A DNA stretch of 64,000 nt from Beroe ovata (taxonomy: Eukaryota > Ctenophora > Nuda > Beroida > Beroidae), in the NCBI GenBank assembly GCA_946803715.1, contig CAMPET010000303.1, positions 16,680 through 80,679 of the forward strand, read 5' to 3'. The translations under genes were made by a program, and so were the position numbers. Positions 59,801 to 64,000 of the stretch are shown one piece after another. Numbering within the stretch: the first letter of the stretch is position 1; each line of letters begins with the position of its first letter. The notes under the pieces were generated by a model that worked only from the letters and a program-made list of their open reading frames with translations, was not told where the DNA came from and made no database searches.

Positions 59801-62763
59801 ACTTTGGGAAGGAGTAGTAACAATTGTGCTCTGTAGTAACAACTTTAGTAACAACTGTGCTCTGTAGTAACAACTTTGGGAAGGAGTAACAACTCTAGTA
59901 ACAACTGTGCTCTGTAGTAACAACTCTCTTAGTAACGACTGTAACAGCTTATTTTATTGCGACTTCAGTTTCAATCGTGGTAACAACTCGAACATATTGA
60001 TTGGGAAATGCTCAATCGTAACAACATTAACAACAGTTCAAACTAACAATCCCCATTTCACTAACAAACCCCCCTCTCTCTCACTCCACAGGTCTTCTGT
60101 TTCTCCCCTTTGCGATTGTTAGTTTCCGACTACATGTATCTCACGATCACATGTCATGTGATCAGCTCGATATCCTGGTGTCTCTGTTCTTCTCAGCTCT
60201 GTTACACGGAGTTAACTTCCTACAGGTTGGTGGCCAAGGATCGACCGGGATCGCTTTTTCAGCCGGGACCGGGACCGGGACCGGGATCGGCAAAAAGTGC
60301 CGGGACCGGGATTTTGCCGGGACCGGGACTATAACCGGGACCACCAATGGTGGCTATGTTCTGTTGCCGCTCTCTTACAGACTTTTAGATTCTTCCGTTC
60401 TTCGTATCTCGCTACTCCACGTAAATAATACTGCCACTTCGTTCATTTCGTATAGTACGAGATAATCGCAGTGGAGAATTGGCAACATTTCCCCCCACTC
60501 ACTGATTTCCCCCCACTCACTGTTCCCCCCCCCCGGCAGGTGCTAGGACTTATGAAGATACTCCTTCTCCTAGCCATGGTGGGTGTCCTATGCCCACTCA
60601 GCTGTCTCACCAGCCCGTTCACAACGTGCTACACCGGATCAAATGAGCCCGGTGAGATTATAGCACTGAGACGATGTGAGGGAGCCGATCAAAAGTTTTC
60701 TTGCTCCCAGCCGTTGTCTTTGCTTCTAGCCCCTCTTTTTAGATGATTTAGATGAAAGATATTGTGTCAATTTTGTCAAAATTCTGATATTTTCCTTGTT
60801 CAACCATCTATCTCTCAGTACTGAAACCACTGAAACTGGTTATCGTTCTCATTTCAGATTATAAGGGCTATCAGATTTGGGATGTTCCAGTGTCTCTTCT
60901 TCTCTTCCTCAAACTGATCTGTATGGTGATCAGAACATTTGAACTGAGGATTCGGTGTGTTTTCACGTCCATTGCACCTCCCATTGCCAGCTCCCCCCCC
61001 CCAAATTAATTGTCTTGCTGGTCTTATTCAGAGAAACTATGTTATGAGTTGAACTATCCGTTACTATTGGGATGTTTTTCAATGACATCTATACTCTTGC
61101 TTGTTGCTTAGAGCTCACATCATATTGTAACCCCCCTCTGATCTATGACTGGCCCCTCTGATCTAAGACTGGCCCCTCTAACCTCAGACTTCTCCTCCAG
61201 GTTGAACTTCAGCTCGAGTATGGAAGCTGAGCGTGATCAGGAGCTCCACAGAAAGTTGAGAGACCAGGCTTACTGGTTACTGGAGAATCTGATTCCCGGA
61301 CATGTCCTCATGGTACTTGAACCTCACATGTTATTGCGAGATGGCTTACATTAACTAATTCTTAATGCATTTTTGACGAATTTTTAACACGATTTCGACT
61401 GGTATTTCAACAAGAAGTTATCAGTATTTGTTTCGTCATAGTATGCAGTGATTACAGCACAATCACTCACAATCACTCTTCTAGATTGACTCTCTCTCTC
61501 TCGCGGGAAGAAGCAAATTCGATTGTACATTGTACAATAGATTCGTCTAGTTTGACGTCAATACAAATAAAACACACGATGTTGATTGTTGAAGCAGCAG
61601 TGAAAAGGAGGACAAATTTTGTTCATATCATTTCTCTTTTCAGAAAAACAGATGTTCATACACCTCTCTTTTCAAATCTGCCATTTCTCACTCCCTACCC
61701 TCCGCAGGAGCTGAAACAGAGCGGTTCCTACCACAGGGACCACAGTAACGTAGCTGTGTGTTTTGCCAGTATCGTCAATTTCCAGGACTTCTTCGATGCT
61801 AAGTGGAGACACGGTGAGGTTTAATAGGATTCTCATGTAAGATGAATCAGGGTTGGAGTCACTGTCAGGGCGTTATTTATGTCAAGAATGAAGAATAAAT
61901 GTATAATTTGCAACCGATGTGTGACCAAGTTCCATGACCAGTTTTCAATGTGTGACCAAGTTCCGTGACCAGTATTCAATGTGTGACCAAGTTCCATGAC
62001 CAGTTTTCAATGTGTGACCAGATTCGTGAACTCTATTCGTGACCTGAGCTACTAGTGAGAATATTATCTCATTATTGACTACTCTGCTCCTCCGCCAATA
62101 ATCAATGCTTGTCAGAGGAATGATACCACTGTCTGTGTGTGTCATATTCGTGTTCAATGCTCATTATCACTTTATCATACTGTCACGTTCTTATATTATC
62201 TGTGTGTGTCTCATGGATTCACCACATCTGTCAATGATAATGACACTCGGGCACAACCGGAATCCCAAATCAGTCACCTCTCTTCCCTTGGAATAATGGA
62301 ATATAATATTTTGCAATATTTGTGTGGTCATATTGTGCAATATTGGTCTAATAATGCCACAGCACATGTAATGGCGCCCTGTATGACAGGTTATAGACCC
62401 GAAATTGGGACTTAATTCCGGTGCAAAGTGATATTGCACTCCGCTGCAAAGTTTTTATTGATGCTCGCAGGTCACGAAAGTATCAGAATACTGAATGAGC
62501 TGATATCCGACATTGATGAGCTGTTAGATATCCCGAAATACAACAAGCACATTGAAAAGATCAAGACTGCTCTAGGGTGAGCAATCCTGTTCAATTACGG
62601 TGACAACTTCATGATTGTGTTGACCAGCAAATTTCTGGTTCTCTAGGTAGGATTTTGCTAACTTGCTTGTTTCAGGTGCACTTACATGGCAGCCAGTGGT
62701 CTGGTTTACGAAGAAGCGGATCACATCATTATAATGATACAATTCCTCTTTGACGTCAGAAAA
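50841..62763 (+). CDS. ADCY9: ADCY9-like transmembrane adenylyl cyclase (3' end off right edge)
   Basis: Makes cAMP from ATP at the plasma membrane. Exons: 50841-51036, 51117-51275, 51350-51475, 51559-51666, 51746-51829, 51936-52079, 52215-52372, 52551-52704, 53064-53172, 53818-53938, 54126-54233, 54757-54856, 54994-55123, 55199-55296, 55375-55545, 56969-57069, 59603-59745, 60092-60225, 60540-60651, 60858-60954, 61201-61312, 61708-61813, 62471-62576, 62676-62763. All phases match. First six-helix block, then C1 catalytic domain: FRPMV, SILFADIVGFTSM and STLGDCYYCVAGCPE supply the two metal-binding Asp; RVGIHTGSVLCGVVG and FDVWSHDV follow. The second membrane block leads to RDQAYWLLENLIP, the C2 start VCFASIVNFQDFF and TYMAASG. 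Wording of these motifs is closest to ADCY9. The remaining C2 half is missing to the right. ATG assumed at 50842; the first exon may have a 5' partner. One intron hosts an antisense transporter gene. Confidence 0.93.
54660..54745. repeat. Cluster of TGTGGTGTCA motifs in a cyclase intron
   Basis: Five to six tandem copies of GTGTGGTGTCAGA and similar, just upstream of the exon at 54757. The inverse form (CCTTGACACCATGT) occurs at about 54900-54990 on the other side of that exon. Confidence 0.8.
55805..56880. repeat. Two ~540-bp repeat units in a cyclase intron
   Basis: Same family as the array at 21606-24560; anchor GGGTCTCAAATGAGGACTT at 55989 and 56533, 544 bp apart. They occupy most of the intron 55546-56968. 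Confidence 0.9.
57300..57385. repeat. TGGTGTCAC cluster at the MFS stop codon
   Basis: Tandem CACTGGTGTCACACTGT units; the MFS stop codon (57369-57371) lies within it. The same cluster is present in the duplicate at 24225-24300. Confidence 0.85.
57369..58898 (-). CDS. MFS sugar-transporter-like protein, intronless, nested in a cyclase intron
   Basis: A 509-residue protein with about 12 membrane helices, of the sugar/SLC2-like branch of the major facilitator superfamily. Motifs: ADRLGRRRALL in loop 2-3, the GRVAVGFGVGAGSALSNMFL and APVSIRG stretches around helix 4 and loop 4-5, PETPPYL after helix 6 (family PESPRWL), RQLSGI in helix 7 (family QQLSGI, first Gln changed to Arg), SDRVGRR in loop 8-9, and PETSNKSVHEI after helix 12 (family PETKGRSLEEI). 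The N-terminus is a Pro/Ser-rich cytosolic tail. The ATG at 58898 is the first in frame. It has no introns, higher GC content and lies antisense in the intron 57070-59602 of the cyclase, in sharp contrast to its neighbours; retroposition or gene transfer would explain this. Substrate not predictable; sugar or polyol most likely. Confidence 0.9.
   Translation of the reverse strand: MTCEITPEKNGHPPSSPPPSSPPQNNNGFSICSALFWFATVGAVLGCGFQHGYSLAILAHTLPRIRSRFGVSDMYLSGIVSGNALGAVFGALSAGYIADRLGRRRALLINSLFFIAGWSAMALATSRHLFLVGRVAVGFGVGAGSALSNMFLSEIAPVSIRGFIGTMYGIVGSMGTLTSVVMSMPQVIGDGDMGWRLAVAFPILAVLFQDAVLAICPETPPYLSHIKHDREQALAALGKYRRVLAQDEVSDLTLHKTPEKVLSLGEILSDPGHRLALVIGLILHCSRQLSGISAVSNYTPDILAAANVTDPVLGTAGTGIVNVLAGGIAAGLSDRVGRRCLMITGLGVMVVSQLGIGVSQVCSARGTVFGVSCGNGEWTGSVAMVSVFVYMAGFAPSIGTILWLYVNEITSAGARGKTNTVCVAMNWGLAMVVLFTYTPIDTALKPWTFFMFAGVLTVLVIAISMIMPETSNKSVHEISREIREQASRIPPTVSGGKRRRRSCVTPLSQ
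58899..59602. other. Rest of the cyclase intron upstream of the MFS gene
   Basis: About 700 bp that should contain the MFS promoter (minus strand). I see no TATA box close to the start and no exon. Confidence 0.45.
59755..59940. repeat. GTAACAACT minisatellite in a cyclase intron
   Basis: Imperfect units of AACAACTTTGGGAAGGAGTA and AACAACTGTGCTCTGTAGT, repeated five to six times directly after the exon ending at 59745. Confidence 0.85.
60246..60345. repeat. CCGGGA hexamer repeat
   Basis: Runs of GGGACCGGGACCGGGACCGG and related hexamers in the intron 60226-60539. Confidence 0.9.
61915..62030. repeat. ~32-bp minisatellite in a cyclase intron
   Basis: Three to four units of GTGTGACCAAGTTCCATGAC followed by CAGTTTTCAAT, within the intron 61814-62470. 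Confidence 0.85.
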
Positions 62764-64000
62764 GTGAGTTATTGATCACAGTTAATTGAGTTTGAGAAAA
62801 GTGAGTTTTTCCCAATGTTTGTCTTTGTGTGTGTGACAAACGCAAGCCGTCACGCCTAGCTGAAGACTCGAAATGCGTGAAATTCCAATCTTTGGTTGCG
62901 ATAAATTGATTCCATTGTTTACGTTTGGAGTATGTGTGATCGGTAATTAGGGAAAAGTTAGAGGTAGAATTTCTTCCCCAAAGAACGAAAATACACAATG
63001 ATCGTGTATTGGGAAAATGCAATAATGAGTATTGTTTTTGGAAGAGAGGGAAGGTAGTTTTGACCCGGAATGTTACGTCTAATCCTAGAATATGAGGTTT
63101 TCGATTGGGAATATTATAATTTCAAGTAGCAACGACCCTAAAGTATAAACCATCGGCCATCGCTTGAGTCTCCAGATATCTTTTCTTCATAACCTCTACC
63201 CCTGTCTATGAATATAAGCGCGAGTGTATATCACTCAACACTCAGAACTGTCTTTATGAAGGAGTAGTTGTGTTCATGAAGGAGTAGCTGTCTGGAATTC
63301 ACTGAATAATGTTCTCTATTAACTGATGGTAGTGGTAAGTAACCTCACTCTTCACAACACGTTTACAGTTGTCTGTAGATACACGCACACACACACACAC
63401 GCACACGCACACACATTCATACAGCTGGTGATGAATTCCTTTGCTCCTTCATAAACGACAGCTGTGTAATTGGGTGTGTAATTGGGGCTGCAAAACTGTA
63501 ATTCATGTTACAATTGACCGCATTGTACGTGCGTATAGTTGACCGCACCTAGGTACATGATTAGTTGACCGTATAATATAAACCTTCATACTCTCAAAAC
63601 CACGTTCACCTAATTCCGTTTTCATCCCACGCCCTGTGTGTTTTTGATGACTAAAGTGAGGCAACCAATCAAAGCCATTGGCACGGCTCTCTGGACCAAT
63701 CAGAGCACTAGAATGGATTAATAATGTCTGCACGTTGAATTGCCGAAAATATAATCTCAATATTAATTTTGCTTTCATATGCAGCTTATTTCCCTGTGAC
63801 TGATATCCTACAGTAAAAGCTTAGGAGTTATATGCATGGTACAGACTACAGAGTGGTGTCAAAATAGTGGTGTCAGAGCACTGATTGGTTTTAAAGTACA
63901 GAGTGGTGTCAGAGTACATAGTGGTGTCAGAGTACAGCTTGGTGTCAGAGTACAGAGTCGTGTCAGAGTACAGAGTCGTGTCAGAGTACAGAGTCGTGTC
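62764..64000. other. Probable cyclase intron to the right edge
   Basis: No further C2-domain exon is found, so the next one lies outside the window. The region holds two TATGAAGGAGTAG motifs (63255-63287), a (CA)n tract at 63383-63415, three CCAAT/ATTGG boxes at 63665-63699, and a TGGTGTCA array from about 63852 to the edge. Confidence 0.5.
63852..64000. repeat. Tandem AGAGTGGTGTCAGAGTAC array
   Basis: Seven or so imperfect units of about 18-20 bp reaching the right edge, so its true extent is unknown. Same motif as the clusters at 1546, 39495, 54660 and 57300. Confidence 0.85.

Overview
The window is nuclear DNA of an animal. The genes are split into many small GT-AG exons (introns from 49 bp to several kb), one intron is GC-AG, and the families present (TRAPPC8, an MCTP with three C2 domains, an ADCY9-like adenylyl cyclase, a USP2/USP21-type deubiquitinase, an eh1-homeodomain factor, two seven-helix receptors) occur together in metazoans. 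Compact genes, many short introns and abundant (CA)n point to an invertebrate, perhaps a sponge or another early-branching animal, but nothing here fixes the phylum. It is a draft assembly with single-N joins, a 6-N gap and a 280-N gap. I rebuilt the exon models by hand from splice sites, reading phase and similarity to remembered family members; no search was run.

Layout. 49-2290 (-): 5' part of TRAPPC8, running off the left edge. 2729-2977 (-): intronless MOCS2A/MoaD-type protein. 3835-5219 (-): four-exon orphan GPCR-like receptor. 5220-7122: no gene, but a GC-rich inverted repeat. 7123-19500 (+): USP2/21-like ubiquitin protease with Ser-rich 5' exons, a long microsatellite-filled intron with a promoter-like cluster, and nine exons ending in the catalytic domain. 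20325-25175 (-): four-exon homeobox gene with an N-terminal eh1 repressor motif, none of whose exons is obvious as a long ORF. Its second intron holds 540-bp repeats and a 2.33-kb block bounded by N on both sides that is a second copy of 55627-57495. 25747-33905 (-): complete 15-exon MCTP. 34386-35480 (+): secreted sushi-domain protein with an Asn/Gly/Tyr repeat tail. 35481-47178: gene-poor, microsatellite-rich. 47179-49550 (+): nine-exon rhodopsin-family GPCR. 50841-62763 (+): 24 exons of an ADCY9-like adenylyl cyclase, continuing off the right edge, with an intronless sugar-transporter-like MFS gene (57369-58898, -) nested antisense in one intron.

Functionally this is a mixed neighbourhood, not an operon-like system. 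Two receptors and an adenylyl cyclase could act in one cAMP pathway, but nothing in the sequence links them. The most notable results are the assembled homeobox gene with three in-phase CACGTG boxes upstream, the secreted sushi/NGY protein, two over-represented dispersed motifs (TGGTGTCA and GAAGGAGTA), and evidence that several apparent duplications are unmerged haplotypes at assembly joins.
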